NCBI GenBank assembly: GCA_036258055.1
Contig: DATAEK010000351.1
Location: 1 to 23,525 of the forward strand
DNA from: DATAEK01 sp036258055
GTDB taxonomy: Bacteria > Acidobacteriota > Vicinamibacteria > Vicinamibacterales > 2-12-FULL-66-21
Direction of reading: 5' to 3'
DNA: 23,525 nucleotides
How positions within the stretch are numbered: position 1 is the stretch's first letter; each line of letters opens with the position of its first letter. Both the position numbers and the translations under genes were made by a program. A model generated the notes under the pieces. The model was given only the letters and a program-made list of their open reading frames with translations, was not told the origin of the DNA and did no database searches. This document shows positions 1 to 7,166 of this stretch, piece by piece.

Positions 1-1
1 C

Positions 2-259
2 CTTCACTACGTCGCGAACGTCACGACGCCCACGATGGTCATGACCGGCGAGGCGGATCTCCGCACGCCGATGGGCCAGAGCGAGGAGTTCTACCGCGCG
101 CTGAAGATGCTGAAGAAGGACACGCTGCTGGTGCGGATGCCCGACGAATTCCATGGCTGGCGGCGGCCGTCGCATCGGCTCCTGCAGCAGCTGTATCTGC
201 TCGCCTGGTTCGACAAGCACAAGCGGTCAGGCTCGGTGACGTCTTCGTCTGGAGGGTAG
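2..259 (+). CDS. S9-type prolyl oligopeptidase family protein, C-terminal end (partial)
   Basis: This is the last 85 codons of an alpha/beta-hydrolase; the 5' part lies outside the window. The frame is open from base 2 to the TAG at 257-259. The end carries the pattern of S9 dipeptidyl/acylaminoacyl peptidases: a strand TPTMVMTGEAD followed by LRTPMGQSEEFYRALK, where the Asp of GEAD is the expected acid of the catalytic triad. About 45 residues later PDEFHGW supplies the expected His. A closing amphipathic helix with LYLLAWFDKH follows. The nucleophile Ser would be upstream and is not visible. Such enzymes cleave short peptides, often in the periplasm, but location cannot be judged here. An alternative is another esterase of the same fold; the spacing and the LRTP...E(F)HGW pair favour S9. 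Confidence 0.85.
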   Translation, partial: LHYVANVTTPTMVMTGEADLRTPMGQSEEFYRALKMLKKDTLLVRMPDEFHGWRRPSHRLLQQLYLLAWFDKHKRSGSVTSSSGG

Positions 260-366
260 GAGCGCCTTGGCTCGAGGCCGGGCCCGCGAGGGGTGGCTGA
301 ACGCCAGCCCCTCGCGGCTAGGTCCTCGAAGCGCCAAACGTCCGACGCGAAGCTGGACACTAGGAG

Positions 367-506
367 GGTTTCAAAACCCGGGCTGCGGGTCCTGGCCGCG
401 AACAGCCCCACCGGGTGCTCAGCCGAAAAGCACTTGTCACGAGGAACGGCCTCCGCGCCCGGCGGGGCAACCCCGTTCGCGGCCACCCGCGGGTGGTTTT
501 GAAACC
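367..506. repeat. 140-bp long imperfect inverted repeat (hairpin)
   Basis: The two ends are perfect complements: GGTTTCAAAACC at 367-378 and GGTTTTGAAACC at 495-506. Moving inward, further pairing blocks are 385-390 with 485-490, GGCCGCGAAC (394-403) with GTTCGCGGCC (475-484), GCCCC (405-409) with GGGGC (464-468), and CCGGG (411-415) with CCCGG (458-462). In total about 40 pairs are interrupted by small bulges, around a loop of roughly 36 bases. The element sits between two convergent genes, so a bidirectional terminator, a MITE/REP-like repeat or a structured RNA are all possible. No target-site duplication is apparent. The rest of 260-569 shows no convincing gene. Confidence 0.75.
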
Positions 507-569
507 AGTTCTAAACTAAGGCTTGAAGCTGTCGGCGTCGCTGTCGAGCGCGATCACGGCCGCTCGACT

Positions 570-713
570 CTAGCGCGCACCCCGGTGCGTGCTGTTGTAC
601 TCGATGAGCCACTGCTCGCTCATCGAACCAGGGTCGTTTCGGCCTGATCCGCGCATATTGACCGCGGCGAGCAGAAGGGCTAACCCGAGAACGACACCAA
701 CCATGAGGAGCAT
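570..713 (-). CDS. 47-aa single-pass membrane protein B1 (SEQWLIEY family)
   Basis: The ATG at 711-713 is preceded by AGGAGG about 8 bases upstream, a strong ribosome binding site. The frame closes with TAG at 570-572. The product has a hydrophobic segment at residues 2-18 (starting LLMVGVVLGLALLL) and a polar tail with MSEQWLIEY at residues 31-39. A 47-aa protein at 7002-7145 has the same architecture: LMVGV at the start of the membrane helix and a tail with TERWLTEY. The matching length, layout and tail support a real gene family. It lies 98 bases downstream of the GH130 gene on the same strand and probably ends that operon. No function is known to me; a membrane-anchored small regulator or complex subunit is only inference. 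Confidence 0.72.
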   Translation of the reverse strand: MLLMVGVVLGLALLLAAVNMRGSGRNDPGSMSEQWLIEYNSTHRGAR

Positions 714-811
714 GCCGGCACCCTCCTGGTCACCGAATTTGCGACGTGTCTCGACTGATCGCGATCGGGCCAGAGCCCCGCTGGACGGTCAAAGTGAGTC
801 TGAACATCTGG

Positions 812-1834
812 TCAGCTGCGTACTCTCGCAGCCGCTTCAGCGGTCACGCCTCCGGCCACCGATTGGTCGAACTCACTGCGCTCGGGAGTTCCATGCTCAT
901 CGAGCCACCGGAGCAGACCGCGAATACTCCCCGACGCGAGCGCAATGCTCGTGTCCGCCGCCCCGTAGTACAGGTTGATCGTGTCGCCGTCGGCCCCGAG
1001 CGTGTAGCCGCACGGAAACGTCACGTTTCCCACATCCCCGTGACGCTCGTAGTCGGCTTCCGGACCAAAGATCCATGAATCTCCGCGCAACAACAGGTGT
1101 TCAGGCGCCTCCAGGTCGAGCAGCGCCACTCCGAGCCGATACAGGCACCCCGCGGCGGTGCGTCGGACGCCGTGATACAGCATCAGCCATCCCCGCGGGG
1201 TTTCAATCAATGGGGGCGACAATCCGATCTTGTTCGCATCCCACCAGCCCCCCTTCCTCGCCTGAAGCACCATCCTGTGGCCACCCCAGTTCTGCAGGTC
1301 CGGCGAGTACGAGATCCAGATGTGTGCGCCACCGCCAGTCACTGGTCGATGCAGCAGGGCAAAGCTCCCGTTGATTCGGTGCGGGAGAAGTGCGGCGTCC
1401 TTGTCATCGGGCTGCATCACGAGACCAAGCCGATCGAAATGCTTGAAGTCGCGCGTGAGCGCCAGCGCCACCCCAGGACCTCCTCGGCTGAAGGCGGTGT
1501 AGGCGATTGCGTATTGTCCGAGCTCCTTCACATAGGTGATACGCGGATCCTCGATCCCCCAGAGTTCCTCAGGGTATCGCTCCGAATCCGGCCACAGTGT
1601 GGGCTGCGGGTCGATCACCCACCCATCGACGCCGTTGACCGAGCGCGCCGCGCACAGGTGGGACAGCCCCCGCCGATCTTCGGCCCTGCACAGCAGGAGC
1701 GTCGTCCCATCCTCGAGCCGGACGGCTCCGGCGTTGAAGACGGTGTGCACTGGATACGGCCAGTCGGCCGCACGCAGGATCGGGTTGTGTGCGTGCCGGT
1801 GGAAGAGCGTCTCGTATGCAGTCGAGGACGTCAC
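812..1834 (-). CDS. GH130-family glycoside phosphorylase/hydrolase-like protein
   Basis: The 340-aa product matches the GH130 five-bladed beta-propeller fold, whose members phosphorolyse or hydrolyse beta-mannosides and related oligosaccharides. Visible family signatures are NPIL near residue 17, NAGAV...LLLCRAED (34-53), the GIEDPRIT block (93-100) with the likely catalytic Asp96, and KIGLSPPLIETPRGWLMLYHGV (202-223). No signal peptide is visible, so it should act in the cytosol. The start is a GTG at 1832-1834 that overlaps the stop of the upstream glycosyltransferase gene as GTGA, so the two are translationally coupled. That coupling suggests both act on one glycan, for example a cytosolic mannose-containing glycoside. 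Substrate, and whether it is a phosphorylase or hydrolase, cannot be read from the sequence. Confidence 0.88.
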   Translation of the reverse strand: MTSSTAYETLFHRHAHNPILRAADWPYPVHTVFNAGAVRLEDGTTLLLCRAEDRRGLSHLCAARSVNGVDGWVIDPQPTLWPDSERYPEELWGIEDPRITYVKELGQYAIAYTAFSRGGPGVALALTRDFKHFDRLGLVMQPDDKDAALLPHRINGSFALLHRPVTGGGAHIWISYSPDLQNWGGHRMVLQARKGGWWDANKIGLSPPLIETPRGWLMLYHGVRRTAAGCLYRLGVALLDLEAPEHLLLRGDSWIFGPEADYERHGDVGNVTFPCGYTLGADGDTINLYYGAADTSIALASGSIRGLLRWLDEHGTPERSEFDQSVAGGVTAEAAARVRS

Positions 1835-4116
1835 AGGGTGGCTCCCACGAGCAGGGGCTTCATCACATCGACGCGCTCAGTGGAGTGCATATCAACCAAC
1901 GCGAGCAGGAACGACAGCGTTGACTCCGCTCCTTGATTCTCGTTGGCCCGATCCGCATGCAGCCCGTCGCGGCATCCACCCGTGGACGGATCGTAGAGTG
2001 ATTGCTGCAGGTGATTCTCGCCGAGGAACCAGTTGAACGCGCGCTGCGCGTGGGCCACCCACTTCGGGTTCCCGTCAATTCGGTGGGCCTCGAGGCACGC
2101 CGACACCATCGCGCCGGCTTCAACCGGCTGCTGATCGAACGCCGCCGATACCGAGCCTCGCGTATAGAATCCGTCCGATCCTATCGGCGCAAAATACCCC
2201 TCGTTCGAACACTGGACCGACGCCAACCACTCGAGCGATCGGCTGCCAGTTTCGACCATGTCTGGCCGCTCCAGCCATGCGCCGGCGACGATGAGCGCCG
2301 CCGGTATCTGGGCGTTGCAGTAAGTCACGTAATCCTCGAACCAGGGCCAATCCGGCCGGCTCACACGCTTGAACAGATCCATGAGGCGCTCGGCGAGTCG
2401 CTGCCCGACTGCCTGCACCTCCCTGTCCCCCTGGAATGCGCGCAGATACTCATCGATGCCGAGGAGCGTGAACGCCCAGGCCCGCGGACTCGTGAAGTCC
2501 GACACAACCGGTAAGGCCGCATGGAAAAGATTGCCGGCGAGGCTCTGACGACCTGGATCGCCGGAGCGTCCAACGACCGTCCCGAGCGCCTGCAACGCTC
2601 GCCCGTGACAGTCCTCCGATCCATGTTCCTCAGTCCATCTCCGCGAGTACTCGAAGAAGTTCCTGAACCGCCCGGTGGGCTCATTGAAGGCGTGGCTCGC
2701 GAATGCGAGATAGCGTGACGCAAGTGCCCGCACGCGGTGGCCGTCATCCGGGCCCCCTTCCTCGATCCTCGCCATGAGCTGCAGCGCGCGGGCGTTGTCG
2801 TCGAGGCAGTAGCCTTCGCCGTACCGCGGCACGCAGAATGTCGCGTGCTGCAGCATGCCGGTGTCATCGGTCATCAGGTGCACGTGCTCGAGCCTGATGT
2901 CGGGCAATCCGGCCTGCCGCTTGGCGAGCGTTTGTGCCTGGAACGATGTGCGGAGGCGATCCGCATGCTCCACTCTGGCCTGAGCGAAGCTCGCGACATA
3001 TCGGCGCGCGACCGCGGGCCACAACATGCTGCGGCCGTAGACCGCCGCCCGTTCGCAGAGGCTTCGGCGCCGGTTGTCGTCTCCCAGCAGATCGATGACC
3101 TCGCGGGCAATCGCCGCCGGATCGCGCCAGGGCACGAGGACGCCTCGGCCCTCGGCCAGCAGCTCGCGGGCGTAGAGATACTGCGTCGAAATGACGGCCT
3201 TTCCCGCGCCGAGCGCATAGGCGAGCGTGCCGGACGCGATCTGCGCGGGCTGGAGATACGGCGTGATGTAGATGTCGGTTGCCGAGAGGAACTCGACGAG
3301 CTCGTCCTGACTGACGAACCGGTCGTGGAAGATCATGTTGCCGTCGACGCCCAGGCGCTGCGCGCGGTGCTCGAGCATCAACCTGTAGGTCTCGCCTTGT
3401 CGTTCGATGACGTGCGGGTGAGTCGCGCCAAGGACGACGTACACCGTATCGGGATGGTGCGCGCAGATCTCGGGCAACGCGTCGATCACGTACTCAATCC
3501 CTTTGTCCGGCGACAACAATCCGAACGTCAGGATGACGGCCCGACCCTCGACGCCCAGCCGATTCTTGCTGTCGCCGCTCGGGGGCACCGCCGGAATGCC
3601 GTGCGGGATCAGATCGATTTTGCTCTCCGGAATGCGGTGTACCTGACGGAGCAGTTCCGCGCCCCGCTCGCTCATGACGACCAGACGCTCCGAGAGCCGC
3701 GACAGTTCGTCCAGTACGGTCCGCTGTGTCGGGCTCGGCTCGGCCAGGATCGTGTGCAGCGTCGTTACGATCGGCATGCGCAGCTGGCGTAGGAGCGTCA
3801 GCACGTGGCTGCCCGCCCTGCCGCCGAAGATCCCGTATTCGTGTTGCACCGACACGACGTCGACGCCGGCAACGTTGAGGAAGTCCGCGGCGCGGCGATA
3901 GGACGCGATGTCGCTCTCCGCGATCTCGAATCGCACTCGAGACGGATAGTCGTGTCGACGTCCCGCGTCGTTCATCGCCAGGACGAAGCAGTCGGCATCT
4001 GGCAGCGCCGCCGCCACTCCGTCGGCCAGATGGCTCGTGAACGTCGCGATGCCGCATCGCCGCGGCAGATGATTGCCGAGCAGGGCGATGCCTCGGATGT
4101 TTGCGGTATCCTTCAT
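1831..4116 (-). CDS. Fused GT4 glycosyltransferase and (alpha/alpha) barrel protein
   Basis: The 761-aa product has two parts. Residues 1 to about 385 form a GT-B glycosyltransferase of the GT4 type: an N-terminal Rossmann half (GNHLPRRCGIATFTSHL, VVSVQHEYGIFGG, LIPHGIP), then the nucleotide-sugar half opening with LTFGLLSPDKGIEYVIDAL and ending near GRGVLVPWRDP. Residues from about 400 to 750 are helical and resemble an (alpha/alpha)6 barrel of the AGE/glycosidase kind, with YGEGYCLDDNARALQLMARI as a marker. No membrane segment is seen. The ATG at 4114-4116 has AAGG only a few bases upstream. The gene follows small protein A1 by 48 bases and overlaps the GH130 gene by 4 bases. Inference: it builds or remodels a glucoside/mannoside whose breakdown or reversal is the GH130 partner's task. 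Confidence 0.85.
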   Translation of the reverse strand: MKDTANIRGIALLGNHLPRRCGIATFTSHLADGVAAALPDADCFVLAMNDAGRRHDYPSRVRFEIAESDIASYRRAADFLNVAGVDVVSVQHEYGIFGGRAGSHVLTLLRQLRMPIVTTLHTILAEPSPTQRTVLDELSRLSERLVVMSERGAELLRQVHRIPESKIDLIPHGIPAVPPSGDSKNRLGVEGRAVILTFGLLSPDKGIEYVIDALPEICAHHPDTVYVVLGATHPHVIERQGETYRLMLEHRAQRLGVDGNMIFHDRFVSQDELVEFLSATDIYITPYLQPAQIASGTLAYALGAGKAVISTQYLYARELLAEGRGVLVPWRDPAAIAREVIDLLGDDNRRRSLCERAAVYGRSMLWPAVARRYVASFAQARVEHADRLRTSFQAQTLAKRQAGLPDIRLEHVHLMTDDTGMLQHATFCVPRYGEGYCLDDNARALQLMARIEEGGPDDGHRVRALASRYLAFASHAFNEPTGRFRNFFEYSRRWTEEHGSEDCHGRALQALGTVVGRSGDPGRQSLAGNLFHAALPVVSDFTSPRAWAFTLLGIDEYLRAFQGDREVQAVGQRLAERLMDLFKRVSRPDWPWFEDYVTYCNAQIPAALIVAGAWLERPDMVETGSRSLEWLASVQCSNEGYFAPIGSDGFYTRGSVSAAFDQQPVEAGAMVSACLEAHRIDGNPKWVAHAQRAFNWFLGENHLQQSLYDPSTGGCRDGLHADRANENQGAESTLSFLLALVDMHSTERVDVMKPLLVGATL

Positions 4117-4164
4117 GTCCTTCCCGTACTCACCAGCCGCCGCGGGTGGCAGTCGACGCGGCGG

Positions 4165-4440
4165 TCATGAGGCATCCGTCGGGTTGGTGGCTCCAGCAGA
4201 CCCGCTGCGCGATCCGATGACTGGTGGCTGGCGTTCTGTTTCGTAGAGCACGTGCGCAACCGACCGTGTTGAGCGGCTCGAGCGAAGGGCCGTTGTGGAA
4301 ACGACCAACAACCCGATCACCACCGCGACGATCGACGCGATCGTGGAGCCTGACACAGAGTCGGCACCGAACGCGATCCACGCAGAACCCGCCACAGCGG
4401 TACCCGCAACGAGATAGATAACGAGGGTTCGTTTGTCCAA
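4165..4440 (-). CDS. 91-aa two-helix membrane protein A1 (TRSVAHVL family)
   Basis: The product has two hydrophobic segments, about residues 6-23 and 33-51, then a cytosolic-type basic stretch RSSRSTRSVAHVLYETER and a polar Ser/Gly/Thr-rich tail. The stretch matches A2 (7167-7397), which reads IRPTRSVAHVLEEAAR after its own helix: 15 of 27 aligned residues agree, with TRSVAHVL identical. This is the main evidence that the frame is real. The assigned start is TTG at 4438-4440 without a clear ribosome binding site. The frame stays open for about 50 codons upstream without an ATG, GTG or TTG, so the true start is uncertain. It is the first gene of the leftward operon A1-GT-GH130-B1. Function unknown. 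Confidence 0.7.
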   Translation of the reverse strand: MDKRTLVIYLVAGTAVAGSAWIAFGADSVSGSTIASIVAVVIGLLVVSTTALRSSRSTRSVAHVLYETERQPPVIGSRSGSAGATNPTDAS

Positions 4441-4625
4441 GATGGTATCTACACTTTCAAAGGATTCGGCAGGTTGCGTCCGCAGCCACCAAAACGGTGC
4501 TGGGTCGTGCGAGGGCGTCGACGGAACGGTGCAGCTCTCGGGAAGCTGGATGAGACTCTCGTCAACCGTGCTTGAGGATTTCGAGCACGAGCCGGATCAA
4601 AAACCCCAGCGGTGCCCCGCCGCGA

Positions 4626-4657
4626 GTCGTGACGTCACGACCCTTCGCATGACGTCA
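4626..4657. promoter_or_regulatory. Tandem TGACGTCA palindromes, 20 bp apart
   Basis: TGACGTCA occurs at 4630-4637, where it is the core of a perfect 16-bp palindrome (4626-4641), and again at 4650-4657. The spacing is exactly 20 bp, two helical turns, which puts both on one DNA face. They lie about 190-215 bases upstream of the first gene of the A1-GT-GH130-B1 operon. This is the usual layout of a site for a cooperatively binding dimeric regulator. The protein that binds is unknown. The gap 4441-4748 contains no convincing gene. Confidence 0.45.
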
Positions 4658-4687
4658 CAGTACACGTTTCAGCCGAGCCGGGATGTG

Positions 4688-4700
4688 CACAATAGAACAG
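4688..4700 (-). promoter_or_regulatory. Conserved 13-bp motif CTGTTCnATTGTG, copy 1
   Basis: On the minus strand this reads CTGTTCTATTGTG. It is identical apart from the central n to the copies at 9622-9634 and 10248-10260. Copy 1 and the 10.25-kb copy also agree outside the core (CCC, then A or G, then CGT before it, and GC after it). It lies about 250 bases upstream of A1. It may be a regulator or promoter site. Because the variable base falls on a third codon position in one frame (Cys-Ser-Ile-Val), a conserved short peptide cannot be ruled out. Confidence 0.45.
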
Positions 4701-4748
4701 ACGCGGGCTGTCGAATCCTCGAACCGCACGCGCATCTGACGGCTGTGG

Positions 4749-5432
4749 TCAGGGTTTGAAGGCCGTTTTGTTCACTTGCCGGACCGTTTCCTCCCTCACG
4801 CGATCCTCGTCGGTCCGACTCAGCTGGCGCGCTGTTTCTCGTGCGGGAGCCTCTCGTTCATCCAACAGAGTCGCTTCGGCGTTGGCGAGCGTGGTGAGAC
4901 TATCCAGACGTTTTGAAACCAAGACCAGGCCAAATGTTGACAGATACTTGGACCGGAACAGGACTATCGAATATTGCGGATCTTCCCAATGCGCCACGAT
5001 CTTGTCGTCGGCATTCGGGCCAGGCGTCAACGGCGCCATCCCGGCGACAGGGATCGCAGCCACGCCGTACGTGGCCGAGATGGCCTCGACGAGGTCTTCA
5101 GCCGTCAGTCCTTCGGTCCTGCTTCGATCGTACGACACCACGACTCGAGAGAGTTGATCGTTATAGAAAGTAAAGAGGATCTTCTGCACCGAATCGCCTT
5201 CGTCCGCGCTGGCCCCGAGGCGTGGGGGCAACCACATGAGCTCCTGAATCAGCTCCGGACGTTGATGGACGATGCGCGGCTCTGGTGAGATGCCGGCGTG
5301 TCGTGCGACCGTGGTAACGCTCATGCCGAATTGGAAACCGCGGTACGTGGACAGCTCCGGCCCCGCGCTCAAGGATGTCGTCGAGATCACGATCCAGGCC
5401 GTAGATAGCAAGAAAACACGAGTGATACCCAT
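4749..5432 (-). CDS. Secreted hypothetical protein
   Basis: The 227-aa product begins with a typical Sec signal peptide (residues 1 to about 23, ending near SLSAGPE). A YRGFQFGMSVTTVARHAG segment follows, of a kind often seen in exported acidobacterial proteins of unknown function. The middle is a mixed alpha/beta region (ILFTFYNDQLSRVVVSYDR, then IVAHWEDPQYSIVLFRSKYLSTFGLVLVSKRL). The last 50 residues are charged and probably helical. The ATG at 5430-5432 is preceded by GAGGGAG at 7 bases. It stands alone, with a strong hairpin separating it from the upstream ABM gene. I do not recognise a catalytic motif. Confidence 0.75.
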   Translation of the reverse strand: MGITRVFLLSTAWIVISTTSLSAGPELSTYRGFQFGMSVTTVARHAGISPEPRIVHQRPELIQELMWLPPRLGASADEGDSVQKILFTFYNDQLSRVVVSYDRSRTEGLTAEDLVEAISATYGVAAIPVAGMAPLTPGPNADDKIVAHWEDPQYSIVLFRSKYLSTFGLVLVSKRLDSLTTLANAEATLLDEREAPARETARQLSRTDEDRVREETVRQVNKTAFKP

Positions 5433-5514
5433 CGAAATTCTCCCTCGGGGACGTGTTGGCGTTCGATGCGAACATAGCGCTCAACATCCTTCCCGATCGT
5501 GCTGGCAACGAGCC

Positions 5515-5540
5515 GTGAGGGCGCCCGGAGGCGCCCTCAC
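5515..5540 (-). terminator. Strong 11-bp hairpin downstream of the ABM-like gene
   Basis: GTGAGGGCGCC (5515-5525) and GGCGCCCTCAC (5530-5540) pair perfectly around a 4-base loop. The hairpin starts 24 bases past the stop of the 5565-5888 gene and lies before the next leftward gene. There is no T-run, so it may be a non-canonical terminator or a 3'-end stabiliser. Confidence 0.55.
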
Positions 5541-5564
5541 CAGCAAGGACCCGCCTCTGCTGCG

Positions 5565-5888
5565 TCAGGCGGTCGCGTGACCAGCGATCTTGTGGAAGGT
5601 CGAACTGGACACATCGTACGGTTGCACACGGGGCTCATCCTGAATCATTGGTTGCAGCGTCTTGAGCACTTCCGCGTACGATCCACGGGCATACGCCTCC
5701 GCGTTCTCTTTGGTGTCCCAGAGACTGATTCCGATGGCGTCCTCCCCGCCGGCGGCGGCGACGAGCGCGATTTCATCCTGGAAGCCCTTCTGCTTCCGGA
5801 GTAGCGGAAGGATGTCCTTGTCGAGGGCCCGTGTGAACTCGGCCGAGCGACCAGACTTGAGACGGAAGGAAACGTGTCGAGCAAACAT
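5565..5888 (-). CDS. ABM-like (dimeric alpha/beta barrel) small protein
   Basis: The 107-aa product looks like a single antibiotic-biosynthesis-monooxygenase type ferredoxin-like domain. It has a first strand MFARHVSFRLKSG, a helix with EFTRALDKDILPLLRKQKGFQDEI, a strand GEDAIGISLWDTKENAEAYARGSY, and a final helix/strand. The KGFQDE and ISLWDTKENAEAY pair is typical of that fold. The start at 5886-5888 is chosen because GGAGG lies 5-6 bases upstream; the frame could be read from a TTG 12 bases earlier. Many family members have no known substrate, so function is open. It is divergent from the XRE regulator at 6060, which might control it. Confidence 0.75.
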   Translation of the reverse strand: MFARHVSFRLKSGRSAEFTRALDKDILPLLRKQKGFQDEIALVAAAGGEDAIGISLWDTKENAEAYARGSYAEVLKTLQPMIQDEPRVQPYDVSSSTFHKIAGHATA

Positions 5889-6059
5889 GCGAACCTCCAA
5901 GGGTTCTCGTCGCTCTAAGGAGGGGGACCAGATGAACCTGACTTAGTTCAGGAGTCTGAAGACTGAGGGGGTATTGCCGCCAATCTGCTACCACTGTGCG
6001 CCTGTTTACCATTTCATGTCAAGCACATCAGTAGAATTACCTTCATTTATCAACCAGAC

Positions 6060-6956
6060 TTGGTTAAGCTGAAGTTCTTGGATTTTCCTCTCCTCATTCG
6101 ACAACGCCTCAAGGACCTGGGAATCGGCCAAAAAGAACTGGCCACCACTGCCCAGGTGACCGAGTCGTACGTGTCTCAACTGCTGAACGCGAAGAAACCT
6201 CCTCCAGCGCCTGAGCGTACGGACATGTACGTGCGGATGGAGAAGCTGTTGAAGCTCCCCGCCGGTCAGCTGGCGACGCTGGCGAAGCTCCAGCGTAAAG
6301 ACGTCCTGAAGAGGAAACTGACGGATCCGCCGGTACCGCTGTTCGGCGAAGTCCGGGCGTTGATCCTGCGGAAGTGCGCACCGGACGCGGAAAAGACAAT
6401 TCGTTCGATGTTCGAGAAGGAGGCCTTCGGCGCCCTCGAGCGCCTCGTCACCCAGAAACTGCTGGACGTGGTGAAGCGAGTGACGAGGGCGGAGGTCGAA
6501 GATGAAAGCTGGCTGCGGCTGGTGGCTCGACTGCGCCATCGCAGTTACGAGGAGCTTCGCGTGATCGTGCTCGAGTTTCTGGAGACCGACATCTTCAGCA
6601 TCTCGGCGGACAACTGCGTCACGTTTCTGGATCCGCTGATCGAATCCTGGAACATCGACCTCGCGACGTTCGCGATGGAGATTGTACTGAACCGCCGCCT
6701 CGCGCCAGAGCACTTGAAGAAGATTGAGTTCGTGGAACGTAAACCGTCCGGAACGATCGACTCTGAGCCGGGGCTTCAGGCATTTCTGCGGGATCCGTCT
6801 CTCAGCGGGAATGTGACAGCTGAGGAGATCGAATTCCTGAAGGCGCTGAAGTTCACACGCAAGCGACCCACATCGCTTTACTACTATCGGGAACTGCAGA
6901 ACCTGCGGGACCCGCTCCATTTCCGCCGGGCCTCGACCGGGCAGGAAGGTGCATAG
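6060..6956 (+). CDS. XRE-type helix-turn-helix regulator with a long unknown C-terminal domain
   Basis: Residues about 10-65 form an HTH of the XRE/Cro type: LLIRQRLKDLGIGQKELA, then TESYVSQLLNAKK as the recognition helix, followed by a helix with LLKLPAGQLATLA. The remaining roughly 220 residues are mostly helical and not recognised. They contain two blocks about LRHRSYEELRVIVLEFLETDIF and NCVTFLDPLIESWNIDLATFAMEI. The product is probably cytosolic and DNA-binding. The start is doubtful: the only in-frame start is TTG at 6060 with no ribosome binding site. An 18-codon ATG frame (6016-6072) overlaps it by 13 bases, compatible with translational coupling or a one-base frameshift. It lies between the ABM gene (divergent) and B2 (convergent). 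Confidence 0.78.
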   Translation: MVKLKFLDFPLLIRQRLKDLGIGQKELATTAQVTESYVSQLLNAKKPPPAPERTDMYVRMEKLLKLPAGQLATLAKLQRKDVLKRKLTDPPVPLFGEVRALILRKCAPDAEKTIRSMFEKEAFGALERLVTQKLLDVVKRVTRAEVEDESWLRLVARLRHRSYEELRVIVLEFLETDIFSISADNCVTFLDPLIESWNIDLATFAMEIVLNRRLAPEHLKKIEFVERKPSGTIDSEPGLQAFLRDPSLSGNVTAEEIEFLKALKFTRKRPTSLYYYRELQNLRDPLHFRRASTGQEGA

Positions 6957-7001
6957 CCAGACAGCTGGTGGATTGTCGGTTGACGACGAGCGACGTCATC
7001 G

Positions 7002-7145
7002 TCACTTGGGGTCGGCCGCCTGATCGGCACGGTACTCCGTAAGCCACCGTTCGGTGACGCAGCCAAGATCTGACGTAGTGGCGGCGCGCAGCTGGGTGAC
7101 AAGAACCATCACAACCACCGCAACTCCCACCATGAGGATCCACAC
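7002..7145 (-). CDS. 47-aa single-pass membrane protein B2 (TERWLTEY)
   Basis: A GTG at 7143-7145 follows AGGGGG at 6 bases; the frame ends with TGA at 7002-7004, giving 47 aa, the same length as B1. The helix is at about residues 2-18 (WILMVGVAVVVMVLV) and the tail carries VTERWLTEYRADQ. Compared with B1, LMVGV begins the helix in both, and the tails read (M/V)(S/T)E(Q/R)WL(I/T)EY. An ATG four codons in is a possible alternative start but is worse spaced. B2 starts 21 bases after the stop of A2, so A2-B2 form one transcript, probably with groEL. Function unknown. Confidence 0.75.
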   Translation of the reverse strand: MWILMVGVAVVVMVLVTQLRAATTSDLGCVTERWLTEYRADQAADPK

Positions 7146-7166
7146 GTCTCGCCCCCTTCGATCATC

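Noticed and set aside
2737..3792. A 351-codon open frame on the plus strand
   Set aside because: It lies opposite the glycosyltransferase fusion gene, whose domains are clear; the antisense frame has no recognisable motif.
4606..4625. Possible terminator from the GGGGCACC...GGGGTTTTT stretch after the secreted hypothetical gene
   Set aside because: The C-runs are direct repeats, not complementary arms, so no stem forms.
4909..4920. A GTTTTGAAACC string identical to the end of the 367-506 hairpin
   Set aside because: It lies inside the secreted hypothetical gene, has no paired arm nearby and fits its codons, so it is taken as chance.
5932..5946. Four-codon minicistron MNLT with a perfect AAGGAGG upstream
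   Set aside because: Too short to judge, followed by no coupled gene within 100 bases; probably chance in a purine-rich stretch.
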